A stretch of DNA of 64,000 nucleotides, taken from contig JADJIB010000003.1 of assembly GCA_016707175.1 (NCBI GenBank), positions 248,001-312,000 on the forward strand, given 5' to 3'. The stretch comes from Candidatus Phosphoribacter hodrii (GTDB lineage: Bacteria; Actinomycetota; Actinomycetes; Actinomycetales; Dermatophilaceae). Under the pieces are notes generated by a model. That model had not been told where the DNA came from. It did not search any database and saw only the letters and a list, made by a program, of their open reading frames with translations. The first letter of the stretch is position 1; each line of letters begins with the position of its first letter. This document shows, one piece after another, positions 36,979 to 46,978 of this stretch. The translations under genes and the position numbers were made by a program.

Positions 36979-38478
36979 GTGAGCCCGACGCCTGTGCCCG
37001 ACCCTGATCTCCTGCCGCGCCTGCGCGCCGACTTGACTGCTGCGGCATACACGGTGGACGGGGTCGAGCACACGCTTGGCCCGGTGGCTGCAGGCGCCCT
37101 GCACCGCGAGCAGCGCCTTCCGGCCGACCTGGCCACCCGCCACCGACCCGAGCCCGCCGCGGTGCTCGTGCGGCTCTTCGCCCTGGGCTTCCCGGTCGCG
37201 TGGGACGACGCCGACCGCGCGCTGCCCACGCTGCGGGCCGACGGGGCCGTCCAACTCGGGCTGGCCCGCGCCGAGGGCGCCGACCTGCGCTCGACCTGCG
37301 ACCTGCGCCCCTACGCCGACGAGTCGCACCAGTGGTGGGTCGCCTCCGACCTCTCGGAGATCGCGACCGGACGTCCACTGGCCGAGACCCACGTCTTGGG
37401 GATCGGGAACGCCTCGACCACCCTCGCTGAGTGGACCATCCGGCGGCAGGCACGTCGGGCGCTCGACCTGGGGGTCGGCAGCGCCGTCCAGTCGTTGCAC
37501 CTGGCCACCCACGCTGAGGGCATCGTCGGCACCGACGTCTCCGAGCGCGCCCTGGCCTTCGCCCGGTTCAACGCTGATCTCAACGACCTGGCCATCGAAC
37601 TGCGGCCCGGCAGTTTGCTGGATCCCGTTGCAGGAGAGCGCTTCGACCTCATCGTGAGCAACCCGCCCTTCGTCATCACGCCGCGCTCTGCGGGGGTCCC
37701 GCGCTATGAATACCGCGACGCAGGCCTGGTCGGCGACGGGGTCGTCGAGGCGCTCGTCCGCCGAGTGGGGGAGCACCTCGAGCCCGGTGGCGTCGCCCAG
37801 TTCCTCGGCAACTGGGAGATCCGTCGCGGCGCCGATTGGCGCGACCGCTGGCACGAGTGGCTCGACGGCACCGGCCTGGACGCCTGGGTCATCCAGCGTG
37901 ACGTGCAGGACCCGGCGCAGTATGCCGAGTTGTGGGCTCGCGACGCCGGGGCCCGTTCCGGCGCACCGAATTTCGACGCGATGTATGCCGCGTGGCTGGC
38001 CGACTTCGCCGACCGCCACATCGAGGGCATCGGCTTCGGCATCATCACCCTGCAGCGGCCGCTCGGCGACCGCGAGCCGTGGCTCGACCTCGTCGAGGTC
38101 CCCGGACCAGTGGCTCCCGGGGTTGGCCATGCGGTCGACGCCGGCCTGCGAGCCCGGACCGCAATCGCCGAAGGCGGGACGGCATACCTGCTGGACACGC
38201 CGTGGAGCGCGGCGCCGGACGTCACCGAGGAGCGACACCTGCTGCCGGGCGCCGAGGACCCGTCGGTGATCCTCGCCCGTCAGGGCGGCGGCCTGTGCCG
38301 CACCGTCCAACTCGACACCGTGGCGGCCGGTCTCATCGGCGTCTGCGACGGGTCACTGACGCCGCGGGTGGCGCTGGCGGCGATCGCCAGTTTGTTGGAG
38401 CTTGACGACGCGCACGTCACCGAGGTCGCCGTTCCCACCCTCCGGGCCCTGGTCGCCGACGGGTTCCTCGTCGCCTGA
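36979..38478 (+). CDS. Class I SAM methyltransferase (HemK/RsmC-like core)
   Basis: A 499-residue protein: an N-terminal region of about 150 residues, a Rossmann methyltransferase core with ALDLGVGSAVQSLHLATHA and the catalytic motif FDLIVSNPPFVITPRS (about residues 217-232), then a long C-terminal domain of about 170 residues. NPPF is found in enzymes that methylate nitrogen of Gln, adenine or guanine. Three-part proteins of this layout are widespread in actinobacteria and uncharacterised. The start is GTG 36979. The substrate (rRNA, tRNA or protein) is unknown. Confidence 0.8.
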   Translation: MSPTPVPDPDLLPRLRADLTAAAYTVDGVEHTLGPVAAGALHREQRLPADLATRHRPEPAAVLVRLFALGFPVAWDDADRALPTLRADGAVQLGLARAEGADLRSTCDLRPYADESHQWWVASDLSEIATGRPLAETHVLGIGNASTTLAEWTIRRQARRALDLGVGSAVQSLHLATHAEGIVGTDVSERALAFARFNADLNDLAIELRPGSLLDPVAGERFDLIVSNPPFVITPRSAGVPRYEYRDAGLVGDGVVEALVRRVGEHLEPGGVAQFLGNWEIRRGADWRDRWHEWLDGTGLDAWVIQRDVQDPAQYAELWARDAGARSGAPNFDAMYAAWLADFADRHIEGIGFGIITLQRPLGDREPWLDLVEVPGPVAPGVGHAVDAGLRARTAIAEGGTAYLLDTPWSAAPDVTEERHLLPGAEDPSVILARQGGGLCRTVQLDTVAAGLIGVCDGSLTPRVALAAIASLLELDDAHVTEVAVPTLRALVADGFLVA

Positions 38479-38492
38479 GGCGTCCTGCGGAT

Positions 38493-39188
38493 CTAGCGCA
38501 CCGGCGCGAACATCGCGATGCCCATGGCGACCAGGGTGCCGATGGGCAACAGCCAGGCCGTGAGCAGCAGGAACCCGCGACCAGGGCGCGGCGTCGGTCC
38601 CAAGGGATCGACGATCACGTCCATATCGAGAGTCCTCATCTGCCAGATGCCCGACCCGATGAGGGCCCCGGCGGCGACGAGGGCGCTCGGCACAGTGGGG
38701 AGGGTCGCGACCGGCTGCTGGAGCAGCGCCGTGGCCGACACCGAGCCCCACATGCCCAGGCTCACGAGGATGAGGAACGGCACCGCGCGGCGGAAGGTCC
38801 GCGGCCAGACCAGGAAGACGGTCACCGTCGCCGCGATGACGAGCAGGGTGACCAGTCCGCCAAGCGGCAATTGCACGCTGCGTCCCGCTCGCCAGGCGTC
38901 GAACGTCGGCAGGGCAAGGGTGAGGCCGGCCAGACCGAGCGCCGACGGGGCGATCCGCGCGGCCCACGACGTGTGCGCGGCGGCGGTTGGCAGGTCGGTG
39001 AGCGAATCGGCATACGCCGCAGCCGGACCGAACGCCTCCAGAGGTGCCTGGCCGCTGTCTGCGCAGTAGGCCTCCGCCTCACGCAAGGCGTCGCCGATCG
39101 CCGCTCCGGTGACGTCCCGGGAGCGCAGTGCCATGGCGAATTCGCTCGCCCACTGCTTCGGGAGGGTCGTCTTCGTGGGGTCCAACAT
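38493..39188 (-). CDS. HAAS-type membrane protein (PadR-linked)
   Basis: A 231-residue protein: a soluble N-terminal helical part (about residues 1-75) resembling the HAAS signalling domain often encoded next to PadR regulators, followed by about five membrane helices. ATG 39188 has GGAAAGGAACC upstream. It lies 26 bases after the PadR gene on the same strand, so the two form an operon. The likely role is membrane-stress sensing or effector; that is inference. Confidence 0.68.
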   Translation of the reverse strand: MLDPTKTTLPKQWASEFAMALRSRDVTGAAIGDALREAEAYCADSGQAPLEAFGPAAAYADSLTDLPTAAAHTSWAARIAPSALGLAGLTLALPTFDAWRAGRSVQLPLGGLVTLLVIAATVTVFLVWPRTFRRAVPFLILVSLGMWGSVSATALLQQPVATLPTVPSALVAAGALIGSGIWQMRTLDMDVIVDPLGPTPRPGRGFLLLTAWLLPIGTLVAMGIAMFAPVR

Positions 39189-39214
39189 GGTGGTTCCTTT
39201 CCGGGGTGGGGAGA

Positions 39215-39601
39215 TCAGCCCGCAGGCACGGTCGTGGCAGGGGAGGGTGCAGGTATGCCGGGTGCCTCCGCGCGCAGGAAGCTCGCCGTGGTCTCGGCGA
39301 ACGCGCACCAGGAGGCGGCTGCTGACTCCAGGTGGGAGCGCCCGGAGTCGGTGATCGTGTAGTACTTGCGGCCCGGCCCGCCGTCGCCGGCCTCCCAACG
39401 GGTCTCGACGTGGGCGGCCTGCTCGAGGCGGGCGAGCAGGGGATAGAGCGTGCCGCCCTTGACGGTGCCCAACCCGTTGCGGTCCAACGCGACGGAGATG
39501 GCGTAACCGTAGGACGACGGCTCGTTGGCCAGCACCCGAAGGACCGCCATCTCCAGCACGCCCCGGAGCCAGTCTCCGGGCCAGTTCATCGTCGTGCTCA
39601 T
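39215..39601 (-). CDS. PadR-family repressor
   Basis: A 128-residue winged-helix repressor of the PadR type: helix-turn-helix LEMAVLRVLANEPSSYGYAI, then GTVKGGTLYPLLARLEQAAH with the conserved GTLYPLL, and a C-terminal dimerisation helix. ATG 39601 overlaps a palindromic operator edge; ATG 39589 (MNWPGDWL) is possible. It probably represses itself and the HAAS gene, and perhaps the divergent TetR gene. Confidence 0.9.
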   Translation of the reverse strand: MSTTMNWPGDWLRGVLEMAVLRVLANEPSSYGYAISVALDRNGLGTVKGGTLYPLLARLEQAAHVETRWEAGDGGPGRKYYTITDSGRSHLESAAASWCAFAETTASFLRAEAPGIPAPSPATTVPAG

Positions 39602-39626
39602 GACTAGATGGTATGGCGATCTAGTC
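39602..39626. promoter_or_regulatory. PadR-type operator at the padR start
   Basis: GACTAGAT (39602-39609) and ATCTAGTC (39619-39626) are perfect inverted arms with a nine-base spacer, touching the PadR start codon. CTAGAT...ATCTAG half-sites are typical of PadR operators. Confidence 0.65.
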
Positions 39627-39653
39627 AGTTTGTCTATCTACCCGAGAGGCAGC

Positions 39654-39682
39654 TTGTGAGTGAGCACTCACTCACTTATAGT
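39654..39682 (+). promoter_or_regulatory. Leaderless TetR promoter with operator inside the spacer
   Basis: TTGTGA (39654-39659), a 17-base spacer, and TATAGT (39677-39682) form a good promoter. GTG 39689 follows six bases later, so the transcript starts at the start codon. Perfect arms GTGAGTGAG and CTCACTCAC (39656-39675, two-base centre) fill the spacer, so repressor binding would block RNA polymerase directly. Confidence 0.75.
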
Positions 39683-39688
39683 TCCGCT

Positions 39689-40393
39689 GTGGTGAAGACC
39701 CTGCCGAAGCCGACCCGAGCCCCCGCATTGGCCCCCGAGGCCCGCCGGGCATCGCTCGTCGACGCAGCCGTGCCGCTCGTCCTCGAGCGCGGTTTCGACG
39801 TGACCACGAAGGATCTCGCTGCGGCCGCCGGGGTTGCCGAGGGGACCATCTTCCGGGTCTTCGAGAGCAAGGACGACCTCGTCCTCGCTGCTGCCAGAAG
39901 CGTTTTCGCCCGCACCGACCACCTCGATGAGCTCGAAGCCATCAGCCCCGACTGGCCGCTGGAGGCTCGGCTGGCGGCGGCCGTCCGGATCTCGCGGACG
40001 GTCGCCCGACGAATGGTGTCGGTGTTCGTCGCCTTCCACGGGGCCGGTGACCACCAGCGTCTCGGCAATCCGCACGACCTCGTCGACCCAACCATCGTCG
40101 CCCGCGCCGAGGCGATCATCGCCGCGCTGCTGGCCCCGGAGGCCGACCGGCTGCGGCGCCCCATCCCCGACATCGTGCGGATCATGGGCTCGCTCGTGCT
40201 GGCCAGCGTCCACCCGGTCGACGCGCTCAGCCCCGCCTCCACGCCTGAGGACCTCGTCGACCTCCTGCTGCACGGTGTCCTCGCCGACGCCCCGACGCCC
40301 CACGTCTCGGACCCCGACGAAACCCCCTTGACCGTCCCCCTACGTGAGGGCCCAGCATCGTGCTCGGCTCACGCGGCATACCTCGACCGATAG
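39689..40393 (+). CDS. TetR-family repressor of the ABC exporter operon
   Basis: A 234-residue repressor with helix-turn-helix VTTKDLAAAAGVAEGTIFRV followed by FESKDDLVLAAARSVFARTD, and an unassigned ligand domain. I start it at GTG 39689 from the promoter geometry; GTG 39692 is next to it and in frame. A longer frame from 39608 crosses the operator and is rejected. It lies 12 bases before an ABC exporter pair, so it probably represses the exporter and senses its substrate, likely a drug. Confidence 0.9.
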   Translation: MVKTLPKPTRAPALAPEARRASLVDAAVPLVLERGFDVTTKDLAAAAGVAEGTIFRVFESKDDLVLAAARSVFARTDHLDELEAISPDWPLEARLAAAVRISRTVARRMVSVFVAFHGAGDHQRLGNPHDLVDPTIVARAEAIIAALLAPEADRLRRPIPDIVRIMGSLVLASVHPVDALSPASTPEDLVDLLLHGVLADAPTPHVSDPDETPLTVPLREGPASCSAHAAYLDR

Positions 40394-40405
40394 GAACCTG
40401 ACCCG

Positions 40406-42140
40406 ATGCTCTGGCGACTCATCCGCCCTCGCCTCGCGCCCCACAGCACCGCGATCATCATCATCGTCGTGCTGCAGTTGGCCAGCACCATCGCCAGCCT
40501 TTACCTGCCCAACCTCAACGGCGACATCATCGACCAGGGCATCGCCAAGGGCGACGCGGGCTACATCCTGCGCACGGGCGGCTGGATGCTCGGCATCAGC
40601 GTGCTCCAGATCGCGGCCAGTGTGTATGCCGTCTACCTCGCCGCCCGCACGTCGATGGCCTTCGGCCGGGACACCCGTGCGCAGGTGTTCCACGGCGTCG
40701 TCGACTTCGGCCCGAGAGGTCTCGCAATTCGGTGCCCCGACGCTCATCAGCCGCACGACCAACGACGTGCAGCAGGCCCAGATGGTCGTCTTCATGACCC
40801 TGTCGATGATGGTGGGGGCTCCGATCATGATGATCGGCGGCGTCATCATGGCGCTGCGCACCGATGTCGGGCTCTCCTGGTTGGTGGCCGTCTCGGTGCC
40901 GTTGCTGGCGCTGCTCGTCGGGCTGGTGCTGCGTCAGATGCTGCCGCGGTTCCGCGTCATGCAGGACTCGATCGACTCGGTGAACCGCATTCTGCGCGAA
41001 CAGATCACGGGCATTCGTGTCGTGCGGGCCTTCGTCCGCGAGCCGCACGAGAAGGCGCGCTTCGCCGAGGCCAACGAAACGCTCACCGGCGCATCGCTCG
41101 GGGTCGGCAACCTGATGGCCCTCGTGTTCCCGCTCGTCATGCTCGTCTTCAACGCCTCGACCGTGGCGGTCCTGTGGTTCGGTGCCCAGCGCGTCGACGC
41201 CGGTGACATGCAGGTCGGCGCACTGACGGCGTTCATGTCCTACCTCATGCAGATCCTCATGAGCGTGATGATGGCGACGATGATGTCGATGATGATCCCC
41301 CGGGCCGCGGTGTCGGCCGAGCGGATCATGAAAGTCCTCGACACGGTCCCGTCGGTCCACCCGCCGGTCAACCCGGTGACCGACCTTGCGTCGCCTGCGG
41401 CGGTGGTCTTCGAGAGCGTCGAGTTCCGCTACCCCGGTGCGGAACACTCTGTGCTGCAAGACATCTCATTCGAGGCCCGACCGGGTGAGACGACCGCGAT
41501 CATCGGGTCGACGGGTGCGGGCAAGACCACTCTCATCGGTCTCATTCCCCGCCTCGTGGACGTCACCGGCGGTCGGCTGCTCGTCGGCGGCGTCGATGTG
41601 CGCGCCGCCGATCCGGACACCCTGTGGTCACGCATCGGCCTGATCCCGCAGAAGCCGTACCTCTTCTCCGGCACCGTCGCCTCCACCCTGCGTTACGGCA
41701 ACCCCGACGCCACCGACGAGGAGCTCTGGGAGGCCCTGCGCATCGCCCAGGCCGAAGACTTCGTCCGCGCCATGCCCGAAGGTTTGGACGCACCGATTGC
41801 CCAAGGCGGCACCAATGTCTCCGGCGGGCAGCGTCAGCGCCTGGCCATCGCCCGGGCCCTCGTGCGTCGTCCCGAGGTCTACCTCTTCGACGATGCCTTT
41901 TCGGCCCTTGACGTCGCGACCGACGCCCGGCTGCGGGCGGCCCTCGCGCCGGTGACGCGGGAAGCCACGGTCATCGTCGTCGCCCAGCGCGTGTCGACCA
42001 TCATCGACGCCGAGCAGATCATCGTCCTTGAGGACGGGCTGGTCGTCGGGCGCGGGCGGCATACCGAATTGCTCGAGTCGTGTCCCACCTACCAGGAGAT
42101 CGTCGTGTCCCAGCGCGCTGCCGAGGAGGTGGCGGCATGA
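40406..42140 (+). CDS. ABC exporter half-transporter A, frame broken at about 40715
   Basis: Membrane domain plus ATPase in one chain (about 578 residues if repaired). From ATG 40406 the frame is correct to VFHGVVDF; the protein continues in another frame from SAREVSQFGAPTLISRTTND. The missing bases are near GACTTCGG, where two bases (TC) appear lost. ATPase motifs: Walker A GSTGAGKTTLIGL, signature VSGGQRQRLAIARAL, Walker B VYLFDDAFSALD, in which Asp replaces the catalytic Glu. That is typical of the degenerate site in heterodimeric exporters. It overlaps the next gene by four bases. Confidence 0.87.
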
Positions 42141-44267
42141 GTGAGGGTGTGAAGACCGCCGAAGAGAAGGCGGCCGAGGCCCGGCGCGGGCCGCGCCACA
42201 GCGGTCCTCCGCACATGGCCATGGGTATGCCGGCCGAGAAGTCCATGTCGTTCGGCCCCTCCGCGCGTCGACTGTTGTCGTGGTTGGCGCCCGAGCGCAT
42301 CAAGGTGGCCACCGTCATCGTCCTGGTCGTGCTGTCGGTGGTGCTCAGCTCGGTCGGCCCGAAGATCCTCGGCCGGGCGACCGACCTCATCTTCGCCGGG
42401 CTCGTCGGTCGGATGCTCGGCACCAACATCCCGGCCGGGACGTCCCGCGCGGACGTCATCGCGGCGATGCGTGCGCAGGGTCAGGACCGGATGGCCGACA
42501 TGCTCCAAGGTGTCGACTTCATCCCAGGTCAAGGGATCGACTTCGCCGCCATCGGGCAGGTGCTGCTCGTCGTGCTGGCGATCTATGTCGTCGCCTCCGT
42601 GCTGTCCTGGCTGGGGACCCGGCTGCTGGTCGGCGTCGTCCAGCGCGCGATGCTTCGGATGCGTGAGCAGGTGCAGGCCAAGCTGGACCGTCTGCCCTTG
42701 GCCTACTTCGACAATCAGCCGCGTGGCGAGTTACTCAGCCGCGTGACCAACGACATCGACAACGTGTCAACGTCGTTGCAGCAGACCATGTCTCAGCTGC
42801 TCAACTCGCTGCTCACGGTGGTGGCGATGCTCGCCATGATGTTCTGGATCTCGTGGCTGCTGGCCCTCATCGCCCTGGTCACCATCCCCATCTCGATGGT
42901 CGTCGCTGCGGCGATCGGCAAGCGCTCGCAGAAGTTGTTCGTCAAGCAGTGGGCGGCGACTGGCCAACTCAACTCGATCATCGAGGAAACCTTCACCGGG
43001 CACCAGCTCGTCAAGGTGTTCGGTCGTCAGCGCGAGGTGCAGGAGCAGTTCGACGGCAAGAACGACGAGTTGTACGACTCGGCGTTCGGGGCCCAGTTCA
43101 TCAGCGGGATCATCATGCCGGTGATGATGTTCGTCGGGAACCTCACCTATGTCGCCATCGCCGTCGTCGGCGGCCTCAAGGTCGCCAGCGGTCAGATGAC
43201 CCTCGGTGATGTCCAGGCCTTCATCCAGTACTCCCGGCAGTTCACCCAGCCCCTGACCCAGGTGGCGTCGATGGCCAACCTCCTGCAGTCCGGCGTGGCC
43301 TCGGCCGAGCGGGTGTTCGAGGTCCTTGACGCCCCCGAGCAGGAGGCCGAGGCGGCATACCCGGCGACCATCGCCGAGCCCCACGGGGAGGTGCGGTTCG
43401 AGGATGTCTCGTTCGCCTCACACCGTGGACCGGCCGCTCATCGAGCACCTCGATCTCGACGTCAAACCGGGTCAGACGGTGGCCATCGTCGGCCCGACCG
43501 GTGCCGGCAAGACGACCCTGGTCAACCTCATCATGCGGTTCTACGAGCTCGACGGTGGTCGAATCACGTTGGACGGCGTGGATATTCGTGATCTGTCCCG
43601 CCAGGGGCTGCGCGAGCGGATCGGGATGGTGCTGCAGGACACCTGGCTGTTCGCCGGGACGATCCGCGACAACATCGCCTACGGTCGGCCGGGCGCGACC
43701 GAAGAAGAAGTGCTCGCGGCCTCGCGGGCGACCTTCGTCGACCGGTTCGTCCACTCGCTGCCGGACGGCTACGACACGGTGCTCGACGCGGAGGCATCCA
43801 ACCTCTCCGCCGGCGAGCGGCAGTTGGTGACGATCGCGCGCGCGTTCCTCTCCGAGCCGTCGCTGCTCATCCTCGACGAGGCCACCTCGTCGGTCGACAC
43901 GCGCACCGAGTTGCTCGTGCAGAAGGCGATGCGGGCGTTGCGTTCGGACCGGACGTCGTTCGTCATCGCCCACCGCCTGTCGACGATCCGCGACGCCGAC
44001 GTCATCCTCGTCATGGAGGCAGGGCGCATCGTCGAGCAGGGGACGCACGAGGAGCTCCTCGCCCAGCACGGGGCCTACGCGAGGCTGTATGCCGCGCAGT
44101 TCTCCGGTGCTGCTGCCGAAGCCGCGGACGCCGCCGCCGAGGCCGCCGTCGGAGCTGACGACGGAGTCCGGATGTCGGAGTCCGGACGAGGGGCGAGCGG
44201 GGTTGTCTGGTCGGTCACTCCGGCGCACCAGGTCGCTCCACGGTGGCCGGATGTGCCACCGTGGAGT
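42137..44267 (+). CDS. ABC exporter half-transporter B, frame broken at about 43423; end uncertain
   Basis: Partner of the preceding subunit with the canonical site. From ATG 42137 it has a long N-terminal extension, the membrane domain, and FEDVSF near 43410, where the frame switches. The ATPase continues with Walker A GPTGAGKTTLVNL, signature LSAGERQLVTIARAF and Walker B LLILDEATSSVD with catalytic Glu. The natural end is near YAAQFSGAAAEAADAAAEAA (about 44140). No stop occurs in this frame until 44747, so it runs open into the aldo/keto reductase; a TGA is present in an adjacent frame at about 44156. A lost stop by indel is more likely than a fusion. Confidence 0.83.
44236..44266. promoter_or_regulatory. 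Perfect 12-bp inverted repeat just before the aldo/keto reductase
   Basis: CTCCACGGTGGC (44236-44247) and GCCACCGTGGAG (44255-44266) with a seven-base loop end one base before ATG 44268. It could be a terminator for the exporter operon or an operator. Its presence argues that the two genes are separate. Confidence 0.6.
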
Positions 44268-45102
44268 ATGACCACCACAGCGCCCACGCTCGCCCTGTCC
44301 GGCGGCACCCGGATGCCGCAAATCGCCCTTGGCACCTGGCCGTTGGATGACGAGCAGGCCGAGAAGGCAATCCTGTCCGCCATCGAGGTCGGGTATCGGC
44401 ACGTCGACACGGCCGAGAACTACCAGAACGAGCGCGGCGTCGGTCGCGCGCTCGCGGCATGCGGTATGCCGCGCGCTGACCTGTTCGTCACGACGAAGAT
44501 CAACGCCGAGTGGCACGGCGTCGCGGAAGCCGCCGAGGGGCTCGAGCGCAACCTCGAACGACTCGGGCTGGACTACGTCGACCTGCTCTTGTTGCACTGG
44601 CCAAACCCGGCCCGCGACCGATACGTCCACGGGTGGGAGGGCCTCATCGCGCTGCGCGAGCAGGGCAGGGCCCGGGCGATCGGCGTCTCCAACTTCAAGC
44701 CTAAGCACCTGCAGCGGATCATGACCGAGACCTGGCGTGACCCCTGAGGTCAACCAGATCGAACGCCACCCGTATCTCATCCGGTCGGCCGCGGTGGCCT
44801 TCCATGCCCAGCACGGGATCGTCACCGAGGGGTGGAGCCCCCTCGGGCGGGACAACGGACTGTTCGAGGACCCCGTGGTGGCTGGCATCGCCGCGGAGGT
44901 CGGTCGCAGCGCCAGCCAGGTGCTGTTGCGCTGGGCGGTCCAGCAGGGCCACGCGGTCGCCGTCAAGTCCAAGAGCAGGGAGCGCCAGGCCGAGAACCTC
45001 GCGGTCTTCGACTTCTCGCTGACCTCAGGGCAGATCGCCGACCTCAACAGCCTCGACAGCGGTGAGCACAAGGCCGTCGACTCGGACGTCTTCGGTCACT
45101 GA
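44268..45102 (+). CDS. Aldo/keto reductase, frame broken at about 44733
   Basis: NADPH-dependent carbonyl reductase of the 2,5-diketo-gluconate reductase group (about 277 residues if repaired). Seen: the Asp/Tyr pair in HVDTAENYQNERGVGRAL, catalytic Lys in LFVTTKINAEWHG, His in LLLHWPNP, then, in another frame, EVNQIERHPYL, GIVTEGWSPLGRDNG and the NADPH-binding VAVKSKSRERQAENLAVFDF. Removing one C in GAGACCTGG restores ETGVTPEVNQ. The break looks like a sequence error. The substrate is unknown. Confidence 0.87.
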
Positions 45103-45168
45103 CCGTCGGCCCCTGAACTTCGGCCGCTGATCTTCGGCTCCTGATCTTCGACCGTTGAACTTCGGCCC
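45099..45168. repeat. 14-bp tandem repeat, five units
   Basis: Units at 45099, 45113, 45127, 45141 and 45155 follow YTGAWCTTCGRCYB with few changes. The first includes the aldo/keto reductase stop codon. The array fills the gap to the convergent dioxygenase gene. Confidence 0.7.
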
Positions 45169-45185
45169 CCGAACCGCGAACGGGG

Positions 45186-45965
45186 TCAGCTGAACTGCCA
45201 GGAGCGCTTCGACAGTCCGTACCAGAAGCCGTCGATGACGCTGCGGTTGGCCAGCGAGCCGCTGCCTGCGGCGGCGCCGAGCGCGACGTAGAGGGGCGCC
45301 CAGTGCTCGGTGCGCGGGTGGGCCTGGCGGGCCGCCGGGGCCTTGTCGAGCATGTCAAGCAGCGAGTCGACGTCCTGCGCCGCCATCGCCTCGTCGGCCC
45401 AGTGGTCGAACTCTCGGGACGGCGTGGGCGGTGCCCCGTCGGGCCCGGCGCCAGGGTTGAACCAGCTCAGGTTGTGGGTCGTGAAGCCCGACCCGACGAT
45501 GAGCGTGCCCTCCTCGCGCAGCGGGGCCAGGCGCTCGCCGACCGCGAAGAGGGTGCGCGGGTTCAACGTCGGCAGGGACAACTGGACGACCGGGATGTCG
45601 GCCTCGGGGTACATCTCGACGAGCGGCACGTAGGCGCCGTGGTCCAGGCCGCGGCTCTCGTCGCGGGCCACGCTCAGCCCGGCGTCCGTGAGCAACCCCT
45701 CGGTGCGGTGGGCGAGGCCGGGAGCCGGCGGCGCGGCATACGTCACCTCGTAGTAGTGCTGCGGGAAGCCCCAGAAGTCGTAGAGCAGCGGTGCGCCGGT
45801 CGTGGACGAGAGGGCGACGGGTGCGGCTTCCCAGTGCGCCGACACCATGAGGATGTCCTTGGGGCGCTCGATCGTGGCGGACCAGTCGGCGAGCTCACGG
45901 GTCCAGCGGGCGTCGTCGGCCAGCGGCGGTGCTCCGTGGCTGAGATAGAGCACGGGAGCCGGCAT
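45186..45965 (-). CDS. Class III extradiol dioxygenase, DODA/YgiD type
   Basis: A 259-residue non-haem metal dioxygenase of the 4,5-DOPA extradiol dioxygenase family. The metal-ligand His residues are in VLYLSHGAPP, LMVSAHWEAAP, and GFTTHNLSWFN, with a further active-site His in GLDHGAYVPLVEMYP. I choose ATG 45965, which has GAGG seven bases upstream. TTGAACTGTCAA upstream (about 45983-45994, minus strand) is a small inverted repeat that may bind a regulator. The natural substrate is an aromatic catechol, not predictable further. Confidence 0.88.
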   Translation of the reverse strand: MPAPVLYLSHGAPPLADDARWTRELADWSATIERPKDILMVSAHWEAAPVALSSTTGAPLLYDFWGFPQHYYEVTYAAPPAPGLAHRTEGLLTDAGLSVARDESRGLDHGAYVPLVEMYPEADIPVVQLSLPTLNPRTLFAVGERLAPLREEGTLIVGSGFTTHNLSWFNPGAGPDGAPPTPSREFDHWADEAMAAQDVDSLLDMLDKAPAARQAHPRTEHWAPLYVALGAAAGSGSLANRSVIDGFWYGLSKRSWQFS

Positions 45966-46144
45966 CGCACACCTCACAAAAGTTGACAGTTCAAGCAAGT
46001 ATGCCGTCCAACGCCCCCGCCGCGCGGCTATTCCACTCTCCCCGACCCGGAAGTCCTTGCCAATTCCTGACTCTTCCCGTAACCCGGCTTGGCGGGCGAA
46101 GTTGCATGATGTGTCTCAGTCGTCTGGGAACAAGGGGTGCTGGC

Positions 46145-46978
46145 GTGATCTCCGATCGCTCTGCAGGGGAATCGCCATCTGGGCGGCGTTTCGGAGAGTG
46201 GCAGTTCATGCCGTGGGGTGTGCGGGTGGGCCTGATGGCCGTGTCGCTGGCCTTCGTGGCAGTCATCGTTGCCGCCGCTATGACCAACCGCGGCGACGCG
46301 GCGGCATACGGCGTCCTGACGGTCGTCGGGGTGCTCCTACCCCTCGTCATCGCCCTGGTGCACAGCCGGATCGCCGTGGACGACTCCCAACTCGTCCTGA
46401 GCCTGTGGCCGGTGTGGACCAAGCGGATCCCCGTGACCGACGTCGCGGATGCCACCGAAGTCGTGGTGTCCCCCGTGCGGGACTTCGGGGGCGTGGGGCT
46501 GCGGTTCGCCGGACAGGGGCGCATCGCGCTGCTCATGCGTCGCGGCCCCGCTGTCGCTGTGCAGACGACATCCGGGCGGACCTATGTCCTCGGGACCGCA
46601 GATCCTGGCGGGCTGATCGAGGCGCTCGGCGTCGGCGGCGTGAGGGCGGGGTCAGGCGATGGGGGTGCGGGGGAGGCGGGCGACTCCGGGCAGGAGCGTG
46701 GCCACCTCGGCCCACGCGGCATCGAGCGACCCGCCGAGCCAACCGACCACGTCGGCGCGGGCCCCAGCATCCAGCGCCCGCACGGCGTCGAGATAGCCCA
46801 CCGATCCGGCCTGCCCGACCAATCCGTCGACGACCCCCGCCGGAGGTGGGCCGACCGCGGAGGTGACCACACGGCATACCTCGTCGAGGTGTTCACGAGC
46901 GGTGGCGGCCGCCGCGTTCTCAGCGGGAGCCTTCGCCAACATCGCACGCAGCCGCGAAACCCGTTCTGCCCGAGCTGA
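46145..46978 (+). CDS. Membrane protein with PH-like domain; 3' end doubtful
   Basis: From GTG 46145: about 25 polar residues, two membrane helices (about residues 25-46 and 52-73), then a beta-rich region (SRIAVDDSQLVLSLWPVWTK to TTSGRTYVLGTADPGG) typical of bacterial PH-like membrane proteins. The domain ends near LIEALGVGG at about 46637. The frame stays open another 330 bases, antisense to the next gene; these residues look non-coding. A TGA in an adjacent frame at about 46641 suggests that an indel removed the true stop. Confidence 0.65.
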   Translation: MISDRSAGESPSGRRFGEWQFMPWGVRVGLMAVSLAFVAVIVAAAMTNRGDAAAYGVLTVVGVLLPLVIALVHSRIAVDDSQLVLSLWPVWTKRIPVTDVADATEVVVSPVRDFGGVGLRFAGQGRIALLMRRGPAVAVQTTSGRTYVLGTADPGGLIEALGVGGVRAGSGDGGAGEAGDSGQERGHLGPRGIERPAEPTDHVGAGPSIQRPHGVEIAHRSGLPDQSVDDPRRRWADRGGDHTAYLVEVFTSGGGRRVLSGSLRQHRTQPRNPFCPS

